From contig NZ_QYRT01000026.1 of NCBI RefSeq assembly GCF_004923255.1, forward strand, positions 1 to 51,344: a stretch of 51,344 bases of DNA, given 5' to 3'. The DNA comes from Subtercola vilae. Lineage in GTDB: Bacteria; Actinomycetota; Actinomycetes; Actinomycetales; Microbacteriaceae. The notes below the pieces were generated by a model, which worked only from the letters and a program-made list of their open reading frames with translations, searched no databases and was not told the origin of the DNA. Positions 1 through 8,004 of the stretch are shown here, piece after piece (position 1 is the stretch's first letter; the number at the start of each line of letters is the position of its first letter). The position numbers and the translations under genes are program-made.

Positions 1-132
1 GCCTTCCTCCCCATCAAAGGCAAAGGCCCCTCAGACTGGTCCTACTCCTGGGTACCCGTCGTCGGCCCCATCATCGGCGGAGTCATCGCCGGCCTCGTCG
101 CCGGCCCACTCCTCCCCATCCTCACCACATAA
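1..132 (+). CDS. Aquaporin/glycerol facilitator family protein, C-terminal fragment
   Basis: The window opens inside a reading frame that ends with TAA at 130-132. The 43 visible residues contain [20 protein letters not shown] followed by a hydrophobic stretch. This is the typical end of GlpF/MIP channels: the loop before helix 6 with a W-V-P-V-x-G-P motif, then the last transmembrane helix. The family carries glycerol or water across the cytoplasmic membrane. The 5' part, including both NPA boxes, lies outside the window, so substrate preference cannot be judged. A strong hairpin terminator follows directly. Confidence 0.75.
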   Translation, partial: AFLPIKGKGPSDWSYSWVPVVGPIIGGVIAGLVAGPLLPILTT

Positions 133-155
133 CCCCACCTCCTCGCTGAATGAAG

Positions 156-187
156 AAACGCCCCAAGACTTCTGTTTTGGGGCGTTT
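156..187. terminator. Bidirectional rho-independent terminator
   Basis: A perfect 11-bp stem (AAACGCCCCAA at 156-166, TTGGGGCGTTT at 177-187) surrounds a 10-nt loop. It has a T-run on the plus side and an A-run on the other, so it can serve both the plus-strand channel gene ending at 132 and minus-strand trpD ending at 236. Confidence 0.85.
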
Positions 188-235
188 TCGACTCCCGCTG
201 CCCTTCGAACAGAGCCTGGCAGCACGCGGAGATGG

Positions 236-1300
236 TCAGCGGTTGGTGGCGGAGACCCAGAGGTCGAGCTTGGCGGCGGCGGCGCCCGAGTCGATAGCGT
301 GGGCGGCGGTGAGCATGTGGGCGGCGAAACGTTCCACGATGCCGCGCTGCGACTCCGACGGATCGCGGGCCAGGTCGAAGGCGACGAGGCCCGCCGCCGC
401 GTTCAGCAGCACGATGTCTCGCACGGGCCCGGTGTCTCCCGAAAGAACGCGCCGCACCGTCTCGGCGTTCGCATCGGGTGAGCCGCCGCGAAGATCATCG
501 ATGCGCGCGCGGGCGATGCCAAGGTCACGCGGGTCGAGGTCGTGCTCGGTCACAGCACCCCTCGATACCTCCCAGATGTGGCTATGCCCTGTTGTGGTCA
601 GTTCGTCAAGCCCGTCATCGCCCCGAAGAACCAGCGCGGTCGCTCCGCGGGTCTGAAAGACGCCCACAAAGAGCGGAACGCGGTCGAGCTGTGCCACCCC
701 GACAACAGACGCTTCGGGCCGAGCCGGGTTGCAGAGTGGGCCGAGAAAGTTGAACACCGTCGGAATTCCGAGCTCGCGGCGAACCGCGCCGGCGTGCCGA
801 AAACCGGGGTGGAACTTGGCGGCGTACGCGAACGTGATACCGGCTTCGGTCAGTACTCGAGCCACCTCAGAACCCTCAAGATCGAGGTTCAACCCGAGGG
901 CAGCAAGCACATCAGAAGAGCCGGCGAGTGAGCTAGCGGCTTTGTTGCCGTGCTTCACGACGGGCACGCCGGCGGCGGATGCCACTATCGACGCCATTGT
1001 GGAGACATTCACGGTGCCGAATCGGTCACCTCCGGTGCCCACAATGTCGAGGGCGAACGGGTCGACCACCAGCGGCATCGCGTGCTCGAGAATCGCATCC
1101 CGAAAACCGACGACCTCGTCGACCGTCTCGCCCTTCGCCCGCAGGGCCACCAGGAACCCGGCTACCTGAGCAGGTGTCGCAGAGCCCTCCATGATCTCGT
1201 TCATCGACCATGTGGCGTCGGCCACCGAGAGGTCTTTCGCCTCGAGAAGCGATGAGATTATGTGAGACCAACTCTGTTCGGGTGCCATATCAGCGATCAT
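236..1300 (-). CDS. trpD: Anthranilate phosphoribosyltransferase
   Basis: TrpD transfers the phosphoribosyl group of PRPP to anthranilate, the second committed step of tryptophan synthesis, in the cytosol. With the start at 1300 the protein has 354 residues, normal for the family. It shows the PRPP loop GTGGD (88-92), KHGNKAASS (117-125), the FNFLGPLCNP motif and GDDGLDE. The frame stays open upstream to 1360, but that would run nearly to the ctaE promoter. ATG at 1300 or 1288 is more likely; neither has a clear Shine-Dalgarno. It stands alone, with no other trp genes, back to back with ctaE, an arrangement also known in Mycobacterium. The function is secure; the start is not. Confidence 0.93.
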   Translation of the reverse strand: MIADMAPEQSWSHIISSLLEAKDLSVADATWSMNEIMEGSATPAQVAGFLVALRAKGETVDEVVGFRDAILEHAMPLVVDPFALDIVGTGGDRFGTVNVSTMASIVASAAGVPVVKHGNKAASSLAGSSDVLAALGLNLDLEGSEVARVLTEAGITFAYAAKFHPGFRHAGAVRRELGIPTVFNFLGPLCNPARPEASVVGVAQLDRVPLFVGVFQTRGATALVLRGDDGLDELTTTGHSHIWEVSRGAVTEHDLDPRDLGIARARIDDLRGGSPDANAETVRRVLSGDTGPVRDIVLLNAAAGLVAFDLARDPSESQRGIVERFAAHMLTAAHAIDSGAAAAKLDLWVSATNR

Positions 1301-1379
1301 AAAGCGTTGCTGAGGGAAGACACGCCGGGCCCGAGTTCTACAGAGTGTGTAAATGCCCAACGCGCGATAAGAAATCGGA

Positions 1380-1385
1380 CATAAT
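1380..1385 (+). promoter_or_regulatory. Candidate -10 element for leaderless ctaE
   Basis: CATAAT lies 7 nt before GTG at 1393, and no Shine-Dalgarno precedes that GTG. The spacing would put the transcription start at or next to the first base of the codon. No convincing -35 is visible. This is an inference from spacing only. Confidence 0.45.
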
Positions 1386-1392
1386 GGATGTT

Positions 1393-2022
1393 GTGACGAG
1401 CAACTCGATGACCCAAACTCCCACCGCGCCCCTGGTGCAGCGGCCCAATGTCGTGGCCGTCGGCACGATCGTCTGGCTCGGCAGCGAGGTGATGTTCTTT
1501 GCTGGCCTCTTCGCCATCTACTTCACACTGCGCTCGACGTCTCCTGAACTGTGGAGTACCGAGACCGGTCATCTGAACGTACCGTTCGCAACCGTGAATA
1601 CGCTGATTCTCGTATCGTCGTCGTTCACGTGCCAGTTCGGAGTGTTCGCCGCCGAGCGACTGCAGGCGCGCGCTACGGGCTGGAAGCCAACGCAGTGGGG
1701 CATGGTCGAGTGGTTCTTCCTCACCTATGTTCTGGGCGCACTCTTCGTCTCCGGCCAGGTCTGGGAGTACTCGAACCTCGTTCAAGACGGCATCACCCTC
1801 TCGTCGTCGGCCTACGGCTCGGCCTTCTACCTGACCACCGGTTTTCACGCCCTGCACGTCACCGCCGGTCTCTTCACCTTCCTCCTCATGATCGGTCGCG
1901 CCTTCGGCGTCAAGAACTTCGGTCATCGTGAGGCCACCAGCGCCATCGTCGTGTCGTACTACTGGCACTTCGTCGATGTGGTCTGGATCGGCCTGTTCCT
2001 CGTCATCTACGTGCTGAAGTAG
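1393..2022 (+). CDS. ctaE: Cytochrome c oxidase subunit III
   Basis: Subunit III of the aa3-type oxidase, an integral membrane protein that stabilises the catalytic core. From GTG 1393 it has 209 residues and about five hydrophobic helices. Family marks are [20 protein letters not shown] near the N terminus and [19 protein letters not shown] at the C terminus. The GTG start gives an N terminus beginning MTS, as in mycobacterial CtaE. An in-frame ATG at 1384 is the alternative. It is the first gene of a ctaE-qcrC-qcrA-qcrB run, 50 nt before qcrC, the usual actinobacterial arrangement that co-expresses oxidase subunit III with the bcc complex. Confidence 0.93.
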   Translation: MTSNSMTQTPTAPLVQRPNVVAVGTIVWLGSEVMFFAGLFAIYFTLRSTSPELWSTETGHLNVPFATVNTLILVSSSFTCQFGVFAAERLQARATGWKPTQWGMVEWFFLTYVLGALFVSGQVWEYSNLVQDGITLSSSAYGSAFYLTTGFHALHVTAGLFTFLLMIGRAFGVKNFGHREATSAIVVSYYWHFVDVVWIGLFLVIYVLK

Positions 2023-2072
2023 CAGCGTCCGTCGTGGCCCGAAAGATTTTGCCCCAAAAGAGAGTTGAGAGA

Positions 2073-2864
2073 ATGGCCCGCACTTCGAAGAAAGCGAACA
2101 GACGGCACCCGCTTGCAACCGTCGTGCTGATCGCGATCGGGCTGGCCTTCACCGGCGGCGGTTATGCCCTGTTCACCAGTACGGCGACAGCGAACACCGA
2201 CACGGCCTCGTCACAGACCACGGTCGATGAAGGCAGCAAGCTGTTCGCATCGAACTGCGCCACCTGCCACGGCATGAACCTGCAGGGCACCGCAGCCGGC
2301 CCAAGCCTGCTCGGCGTCGGTGCAGCATCCGTCGACTTCCAGGTGGGTACCGGGCGCATGCCGCTCGCCATGCAGGGCCCGCAGGCCATGCAGAAGCCGG
2401 CACAGTTCACGGCAGACCAGACCGCCGCACTCGCCGCCTACGTCGCCTCGCTCTCACCCGGCCCGGCCGTGCCGACCGACGACCAGCTGACCAACACCGG
2501 TAACGCTACAAACGGTGGTGAGCTGTTCCGCATCAACTGCGCCATGTGCCACAACGTGGCCGGCGCGGGCGGCGCGCTCACCGAGGGCAAGTTCGCACCC
2601 GAGCTGACCGGGGTGGAATCGAAGTACATCTACGAAGCCATGCTCACCGGCCCGCAGAACATGCCCGTCTTCAACGATCACAACATCACCCCCGAAGACA
2701 AACGCGACATCATCACCTACTTGAAGTACCTGCAGAACAACCCGTCGCCGGGCGGATTCGACCTCGGCAACCTGGGCCCGGTGGCCGAGGGCCTGTTCAT
2801 CTGGATCTTCGGCATCGGCGCGGTTGTCGCAATGACAATCTGGCTCACAGCAAAGTCGAACTAG
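2073..2864 (+). CDS. qcrC: Cytochrome bcc complex diheme cytochrome c subunit
   Basis: QcrC carries electrons from the Rieske centre to the CuA site of oxidase and replaces soluble cytochrome c in actinobacteria. The 263-residue protein has an N-terminal membrane anchor after a basic stretch, two c-heme sites, CATCH (62-66) and CAMCH (156-160), and a C-terminal helix around FIWIFGIGAVVAMTIWL. Two heme sites in one chain is the actinobacterial hallmark. ATG 2073 is chosen because a GAGAG purine stretch precedes it; an upstream in-frame GTG at 2034 has no such support. It lies between ctaE and qcrA. Confidence 0.95.
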   Translation: MARTSKKANRRHPLATVVLIAIGLAFTGGGYALFTSTATANTDTASSQTTVDEGSKLFASNCATCHGMNLQGTAAGPSLLGVGAASVDFQVGTGRMPLAMQGPQAMQKPAQFTADQTAALAAYVASLSPGPAVPTDDQLTNTGNATNGGELFRINCAMCHNVAGAGGALTEGKFAPELTGVESKYIYEAMLTGPQNMPVFNDHNITPEDKRDIITYLKYLQNNPSPGGFDLGNLGPVAEGLFIWIFGIGAVVAMTIWLTAKSN

Positions 2865-2918
2865 AACCCTCGCCCCGCATCTCCTGCAACACATTCTTTA
2901 GGCTCGAAAGGGAACACC

Positions 2919-4016
2919 ATGGCACACGACGACAGCAGCGGTAAGGATCTCGCTGCCACCTCGTCTGGGGCAGGCGGCTTGTCGCTCGACCGCGACCTCG
3001 TACCGTCGAAGCAGGTCTCGGGCGGTCTGGCCGTCATCAGTGACGACAACCTCCCCGACCCGGGTCTTCCGCCGCACCGCAAGCGAGTCACCGACCAAGA
3101 CCCGAAGAAGGCGAGCACCGCCCAACGGCAGGTCTACACCCTCTTCTACCTGTCGATCGCCGGCAGTATCTTCGCCATCGCGGCGTACATGGCATTCCCC
3201 ATCAACGCGAATGACCCTGGCTCGGTACGACTGAACACGGTGTTCCTCGGCCTCGGCATCACGCTGGCGCTCATGGGCATCGGCCTTGGCGCGGTGCACT
3301 GGGCGAAGACCCTCATGCACGACGAAGAGGGCATCGACATCCGTCACCCCGTTCGCAGCAGCGACGAGGTACGAGCTCGTGCGGTGGAGATCTTCCACGA
3401 GGGCAACGTCGAGTCGGGTTTCGGCCGTCGTTCGCTCATTCGCAACAGCCTTATCGGCGCGCTGGTGGCTTTTCCGCTGCCGGCGGTCATTCTCTTCCGC
3501 GGCCTTGGCCCGCAGAACGAGGTGCCGTCAGAGTTGCTCTCCCACACCATGTGGAAAGCTGGCGCACGCCTCACGCTCGACCCCTCCGGCCTTCCCATCA
3601 AGGCCTCCGATGTGACACTGGGCTCGGCCTTCCACATCATTCCCGAGGGTCTCAACGACGCCCCCGACCGGCTCGAGCAGAAGGCGAAAGCTGCCGTACT
3701 GCTCATGCGGGTCAACCCTGCTGACCTCAACGTCAGCGCCGGCCGCGAGAGCTGGAACTACGACGGCATCGTCGCGTACTCCAAGATCTGCACGCACGTC
3801 GGTTGCCCGGTGGCCCTGTTCGAACAGCAGACACACCACCTTCTCTGCCCCTGCCACCAGTCCACGTTCGACGTGAACAACGAGTGTGAGGTCATCTTCG
3901 GCCCGGCCAAGCGGCCGCTGCCCCAGTTGCCCATCACGGTCGACGGCGAGGGCTACCTCATTGCACAGAGTGACTTTCACGAGCCAGTCGGCCCAAGTTT
4001 CTGGGAGCGTTCATGA
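2919..4016 (+). CDS. qcrA: Cytochrome bcc complex Rieske iron-sulfur subunit
   Basis: The Rieske protein takes electrons from menaquinol and passes them to QcrC. It has 365 residues. Three hydrophobic segments precede the soluble domain, as in actinobacterial Rieske proteins. The cluster boxes are CTHVGC (291-296; Cys291 and His293 ligands) and CPCHQS (310-315; Cys310 and His313 ligands), with Cys296 and Cys312 placed for the disulfide. An AAGGGA ribosome site precedes ATG 2919. The stop overlaps the qcrB start in an ATGA, pointing to translational coupling. Confidence 0.96.
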   Translation: MAHDDSSGKDLAATSSGAGGLSLDRDLVPSKQVSGGLAVISDDNLPDPGLPPHRKRVTDQDPKKASTAQRQVYTLFYLSIAGSIFAIAAYMAFPINANDPGSVRLNTVFLGLGITLALMGIGLGAVHWAKTLMHDEEGIDIRHPVRSSDEVRARAVEIFHEGNVESGFGRRSLIRNSLIGALVAFPLPAVILFRGLGPQNEVPSELLSHTMWKAGARLTLDPSGLPIKASDVTLGSAFHIIPEGLNDAPDRLEQKAKAAVLLMRVNPADLNVSAGRESWNYDGIVAYSKICTHVGCPVALFEQQTHHLLCPCHQSTFDVNNECEVIFGPAKRPLPQLPITVDGEGYLIAQSDFHEPVGPSFWERS

Positions 4017-5689
4017 GTACCATCGAAAGAAGCACCGCCCCCGGCCCCGGCCCTCTCGAGTCGGGCCCCACCGAGGCACCGGCCCAGGCCGAAGCCCCGA
4101 AGATCTCCAACGCACCATCCGCTCGCTTCACGTCGATCGCAGCGAACTACATTGACGAACGCACGAGCATCTCGGCTGTCGTCAAGGAGTTCGGTCGCAA
4201 GATCTTCCCCGACCACTGGTCGTTCATGCTGGGTGAGGTGGCGCTGTACAGCTTCGTCATCATCATTCTGACCGGAACATTCCTGACATTCTTCTTTCAG
4301 GCATCCATGGCTCCCGTCACGTACGACGGCAGCTTCGTGCCCCTGAAGGGTGTCGAGATGTCGTCGGCCATGTCGTCGACTCTGAACATCTCGTTCGAGA
4401 TTCGCGGCGGCTTGCTCGTGCGCCAGATCCACCACTGGGCTGCACTGCTGTTCATCGCCTCCATCGGCCTGCACATGCTGCGCATCTACTTCACCGGCGC
4501 GTTCCGGAAGCCCCGTGAGCTGAACTGGGTCATCGGGTTCATTCTGTTCATCCTGGCTCTGGCCGAAGGCTTCACGGGCTACTCGCTTCCTGACGACCTG
4601 CTCTCGGGCAACGGCCTCCGCATCATTGATGGCATGGTGAAGGGTGTACCGTTCGCGGGCTCCTGGTTGTCATACCTGATCTTCGGCGGCGAATTCCCGG
4701 GCGAACAGATCGTGGGGCGGTTGTACACGCTGCACATACTTTTGCTGCCGGCCATCATCGTGGCGTTGATCGCGCTGCACCTGGTGTTCGTCGTGGTTCA
4801 CAAGCACACGCAGTACGCGGGCCCCGGCAAGACAAACGAGAACGTCATCGGCTACCCGGTGCTTCCCGTCTACGCAGCCAAGGCCGGTGGATTCTTCTTC
4901 ATCGTCTTCGGCATCGTGGCGCTGATCGCTTCGTTCTTCACCATCAACCCCATCTGGAACTACGGGCCATACGACCCCTCCCCTGTTTCGGCAGGAACCC
5001 AGCCCGACTGGTACATCGGCTTTGCCGATGGTGCTCTGCGGCTCATTCCGCCGGGACTCGAGGCCGTCATCTGGGGCCACACGTATTCGTTCAACATTCT
5101 GATTCCCATCGCGGTGCTCGGTCTGTTCATCGTCACCGTGCTGATCTACCCGTTCATCGAAGGCTGGGTGACCGGCGATCGCCGCGAGCACCACATCCTC
5201 GACCGCCCGCGCAACGCTCCCACCCGCACGGCCATCGGTGCCGCCGGTGTCACGTTCTACGCAGCCCTCTGGGCCGCGGCGAGCTCCGACATCATCGCTA
5301 CACACTTCCAGCTGTCGATCGAGGCCGTGATCCACACGATCCAGGCAACGGTCATCCTCGGCCCGATCATTGCGTACTTCGTCGCGAAGCGAGTGTGTCT
5401 CGCTCTGCAGAAGAAAGACCGTGAGATCGCGCTGCACGGCTTCGAGTCGGGCCGTATCGTTCGACTGCCGGGTGGCGAGTACATCGAGGTTCACCAAGAC
5501 GTCGACGAGTATGAGCGATGGAAGCTGGTGTCGTTCAACGAGTACAAGCCGCTGATGATCCGCCCGAACGCTCGCGGCAAGATCACGCAGACCCAGCGTT
5601 TGCGTGGTCGCATGTCGAACTGGTTCTTCGAAGATCGCATCGCCCCGGTTCGAAAGACCGACGTCGAGCGCCAGTCGCAACACCACTAG
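4013..5689 (+). CDS. qcrB: Cytochrome bcc complex cytochrome b subunit
   Basis: QcrB oxidises menaquinol and carries the two b hemes. The 558-residue membrane protein has the heme-ligand region around QIHHWAALLFIASIGLHMLR, the glycine-rich AEGFTGYSLPDDLLSGNGLR stretch and the Qo-site motif PDWY, the actinobacterial form of PEWY. It extends at the C terminus by about 150 mostly polar residues, which is usual in this phylum. A GGGAG ribosome site lies at the end of qcrA and the ATG overlaps the qcrA stop. A stem-loop terminator follows. This is the target class of Q203/telacebec-type inhibitors in mycobacteria. Confidence 0.96.
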   Translation: MSTIERSTAPGPGPLESGPTEAPAQAEAPKISNAPSARFTSIAANYIDERTSISAVVKEFGRKIFPDHWSFMLGEVALYSFVIIILTGTFLTFFFQASMAPVTYDGSFVPLKGVEMSSAMSSTLNISFEIRGGLLVRQIHHWAALLFIASIGLHMLRIYFTGAFRKPRELNWVIGFILFILALAEGFTGYSLPDDLLSGNGLRIIDGMVKGVPFAGSWLSYLIFGGEFPGEQIVGRLYTLHILLLPAIIVALIALHLVFVVVHKHTQYAGPGKTNENVIGYPVLPVYAAKAGGFFFIVFGIVALIASFFTINPIWNYGPYDPSPVSAGTQPDWYIGFADGALRLIPPGLEAVIWGHTYSFNILIPIAVLGLFIVTVLIYPFIEGWVTGDRREHHILDRPRNAPTRTAIGAAGVTFYAALWAAASSDIIATHFQLSIEAVIHTIQATVILGPIIAYFVAKRVCLALQKKDREIALHGFESGRIVRLPGGEYIEVHQDVDEYERWKLVSFNEYKPLMIRPNARGKITQTQRLRGRMSNWFFEDRIAPVRKTDVERQSQHH

Positions 5690-5732
5690 GCAGTACCGCA
5701 GCACCTGTAACGCGGCAAAATAACGCTGTGTC

Positions 5733-5767
5733 AGAAGTCCCTCTCCCTCATCGGGAGGGGGACTTCT
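5733..5767 (+). terminator. Terminator after qcrB
   Basis: A 15-bp stem (arms 5733-5747 and 5753-5767) with one G-U pair and a 5-nt loop is followed by a T-rich stretch. It closes the ctaE-qcrCAB unit before the separate gene at 5812. Its arm AGAAGTCCC resembles the GAAGAAGCCCC arms of two later terminators. Confidence 0.75.
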
Positions 5768-5811
5768 TCGTTCTGCCGTAAGCATTCAGTGCCAACTGCA
5801 TCTCTACAGGC

Positions 5812-7467
5812 ATGACAACGAAAAAGTTCTTACTGGCAACGACGCTCTGCGCCGCTGTCGTGCTGGGCGGGCTCGGCTCCGGGGCCGCTGCATTTGCTGA
5901 CGAGCCGAGCGGCTGGCACGGCGGCGGCGGTGCGGTAGACGATCCCAGCACCGGCGGTGGGCCGCTCGACGACTCGTCGGGCAAATTGGTGATCTACGAG
6001 CCTGCACCAAAAGATGCCACCCCACGCCCCACACCGCCGGGCTTTCGACTGCCCCTGCCCGGGATGACTCCGCGAGAGGATTCTTCGAGCGGAGCAGGCG
6101 GCGCCCGGTCATCGAAGGGCGGAGACAAATCCACGGGCGGTGACAAATCGTCGCCCGACGAGCCGACCGACTTCATCAACCCGTTCGCGGGAACGAAGGG
6201 TGCCAAGACCCCGGTGACCCTCGATGTCTTTCGAACCGGGTCTAGCGTCGACACCTTCGACCGGGTGACGCTCACGACGGCGAAAGATCTCGCAAAGCTT
6301 GCGGCAGTAGAACCGATCACGGGCAAGATGGGGCCCGGCATGTTCGTTCAGACCGGTGTATCCATCTCGTTCACGAGTGATGTGATGTCTTCGGCAGCTG
6401 ACATCACGCAGGCCATCTTCACCCTCAGCCGGGGTGGCATTTCGTCGTGCAAACGCAGCGACGCGACCTTTGTCTGCACGTTCACGAAGCAACGGCAGTC
6501 ACGCTCGCGACCCACCATAGACACAACAGGCATCGCCGACTTCGCCCCACCCGCCGGAGACGAGCAGCCGGTACCGCTCTGCACCGGGCAGGCCCGCGAT
6601 GGCGGATTCGGCATCGCCACCATCATTTCGGTGGCCGATGTGTCGTGCGATGCGTCTGCCGACGTTGCGCCGGTTGGTCTCGAGATCGGTCACCTGTACA
6701 CCGACCCGGCGCTCGGCATCCCCACGGTGCGACCGGGAGACGGCAGCATCGTCTACGACGCCCCGCAGTCCGCCCAGGGCCAGTACGTCACCGTGCAGGC
6801 ATGGGCAGTCGCTGCCGACGGCACCACATCGTGGCCGTTCTACGTCGCCATCCGCAACCGATACGCACCGGAGGCGAAGCCGCAGACGACGATTGAGGCC
6901 GTGCGCGGAGTCGACACCGTCATCCCAGCCAGCTCGCTGTTCTCCGACGAAGACGTCGACCTCTACGGAGTCGAAAGTGGTGACCACCTCACCTCGACGG
7001 TCACGTCGAACGCAGCCGAGGGCGGCGCGTGGTTCGATGGAGCGGGCAACCTGCACTTCCAGTCGATCGACGTCATTCACGGCGACTACACCGACCACGT
7101 GACGGTGAAGGCGGTAGACGCGTTCGGCCTGCCCTCCCCCGACCTCACGCTCACCGTTCACGTCTCTGACCTGATGCCGGGCTGTGCCACGTCGGGCACA
7201 ACCACCGATACAGTGACACCGGTGCGCATCGAGCTGCGTTGCTGGATTGCCCCTGTCGCCGGGTGGCGACAGATCGCGGGGCTCGACTACAGCATTGTCG
7301 AGGCTCCGGCGTTCGGAACGCTCAGCGCGATCGACCCGGTCTCGGGCACGGCTACCTACACGCCAGACCCGGCACACGCCGGCCCGGTGAGCCTCACGTT
7401 TCGAGCAGACAACAACGGAGCATCCAGAGACGCCGCATTCACCGTCAACGTGACCTCGGCGCCGTGA
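5812..7467 (+). CDS. Secreted protein with Ig-like/cadherin-like domains, function unknown
   Basis: I do not recognise this 551-residue protein as a named family. It has a Sec-type signal peptide (basic MTTKK, hydrophobic core, likely cleavage after AAAFA near residue 29). A low-complexity Gly/Ser/Asp/Pro region runs to about residue 120 and includes a KGGDKSTGGDKSS repeat. A beta-rich body follows with six mature cysteines, enough for three disulfides. Around residues 350-450 and 480-550 the sequence looks like bacterial Ig/cadherin-like modules (for example GTLSAIDPVSGTATYTPDP). No LPXTG, lipobox or C-terminal membrane anchor is present, so it is probably released or held non-covalently. 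It sits alone between the qcr and cta operons, bounded by terminators on both sides. A surface or adhesion role is only a guess. Confidence 0.8.
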   Translation: MTTKKFLLATTLCAAVVLGGLGSGAAAFADEPSGWHGGGGAVDDPSTGGGPLDDSSGKLVIYEPAPKDATPRPTPPGFRLPLPGMTPREDSSSGAGGARSSKGGDKSTGGDKSSPDEPTDFINPFAGTKGAKTPVTLDVFRTGSSVDTFDRVTLTTAKDLAKLAAVEPITGKMGPGMFVQTGVSISFTSDVMSSAADITQAIFTLSRGGISSCKRSDATFVCTFTKQRQSRSRPTIDTTGIADFAPPAGDEQPVPLCTGQARDGGFGIATIISVADVSCDASADVAPVGLEIGHLYTDPALGIPTVRPGDGSIVYDAPQSAQGQYVTVQAWAVAADGTTSWPFYVAIRNRYAPEAKPQTTIEAVRGVDTVIPASSLFSDEDVDLYGVESGDHLTSTVTSNAAEGGAWFDGAGNLHFQSIDVIHGDYTDHVTVKAVDAFGLPSPDLTLTVHVSDLMPGCATSGTTTDTVTPVRIELRCWIAPVAGWRQIAGLDYSIVEAPAFGTLSAIDPVSGTATYTPDPAHAGPVSLTFRADNNGASRDAAFTVNVTSAP

Positions 7468-7485
7468 TGGTCAGCGGCTGAGAGA

Positions 7486-7515
7486 CGACTTCTCGGCTCG
7501 TTTGTCGAGAAGTCG
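7486..7515. terminator. First hairpin between convergent genes
   Basis: A 10-bp perfect stem (CGACTTCTCG at 7486-7495 and its complement at 7506-7515) lies just after the secreted-protein stop at 7467. It has a short T-run in its loop rather than after the stem, so it may act together with the next hairpin. Confidence 0.45.
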
Positions 7516-7517
7516 CG

Positions 7518-7565
7518 AAGAAGCCCCCGAGAGCATCCGGTTGAGGATACCCACGGGGGCTTCTT
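7518..7565. terminator. Bidirectional terminator between convergent genes
   Basis: A 12-bp perfect stem (AAGAAGCCCCCG at 7518-7529 and its complement at 7554-7565) has a loop that can form a small inner ATCC/GGAT hairpin. It is TTC-rich on both sides. It separates the plus-strand secreted gene from minus-strand ctaF. Confidence 0.75.
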
Positions 7566-7583
7566 TCGTGCCTGAAAGCGGCT

Positions 7584-8000
7584 CTAGCGGGCGAAGAAGC
7601 CCCGGTAGTACTCATAGGTCCAGCCGATGATGGCGATGAGGATGAGTGACACACCGATGAAGCAGATCCACGTGCCGACGGCGAGGCCGGCGAAGAAGAT
7701 CGCCAGCGAACCACCGAGAACGATGGGCCACCAGCTCCACGGGCTGTAGAAACCCATCTCAGGGTCGCCATCGTCGATGTTCGAGTCGGTCATGTCTTCG
7801 GGCAGCTCGCCGCCCTGGGCACCGTGCACGCGGCCGAGGTAGAACGCGAGGAACGCGCCGAGAATAGCGCCGAGCGCTATACCCAGCGTGCCGACCCACT
7901 CGACCTTGCCGTACGACACGAGCGACCAGAACACGTAGACCGCGTCGGCGAGGATGAAGAAGCCCGCAAGAATCCAGAAGACGTTGATATTGGCGCGCAC
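7584..8000 (-). CDS. ctaF: Cytochrome c oxidase subunit IV, actinobacterial type
   Basis: A small subunit found with the aa3 oxidase of actinobacteria. The 138 residues form four hydrophobic helices, two before and two after a polar loop near residues 60-85, which carries the family stretch EMGFYSPWSWWPIVLG. It follows ctaD with a 4-nt gap, so the two are surely co-transcribed. It is the last gene of ctaC-ctaD-ctaF, ended by the hairpins at 7486-7565. Confidence 0.92.
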   Translation of the reverse strand: MRANINVFWILAGFFILADAVYVFWSLVSYGKVEWVGTLGIALGAILGAFLAFYLGRVHGAQGGELPEDMTDSNIDDGDPEMGFYSPWSWWPIVLGGSLAIFFAGLAVGTWICFIGVSLILIAIIGWTYEYYRGFFAR

Positions 8001-8004
8001 GGTA

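Noticed and set aside
4013-5689. QcrB seeming to lack the classical PEWY motif
   Set aside because: It has PDWY, the usual form in actinobacterial bcc complexes, so it is not a defect.
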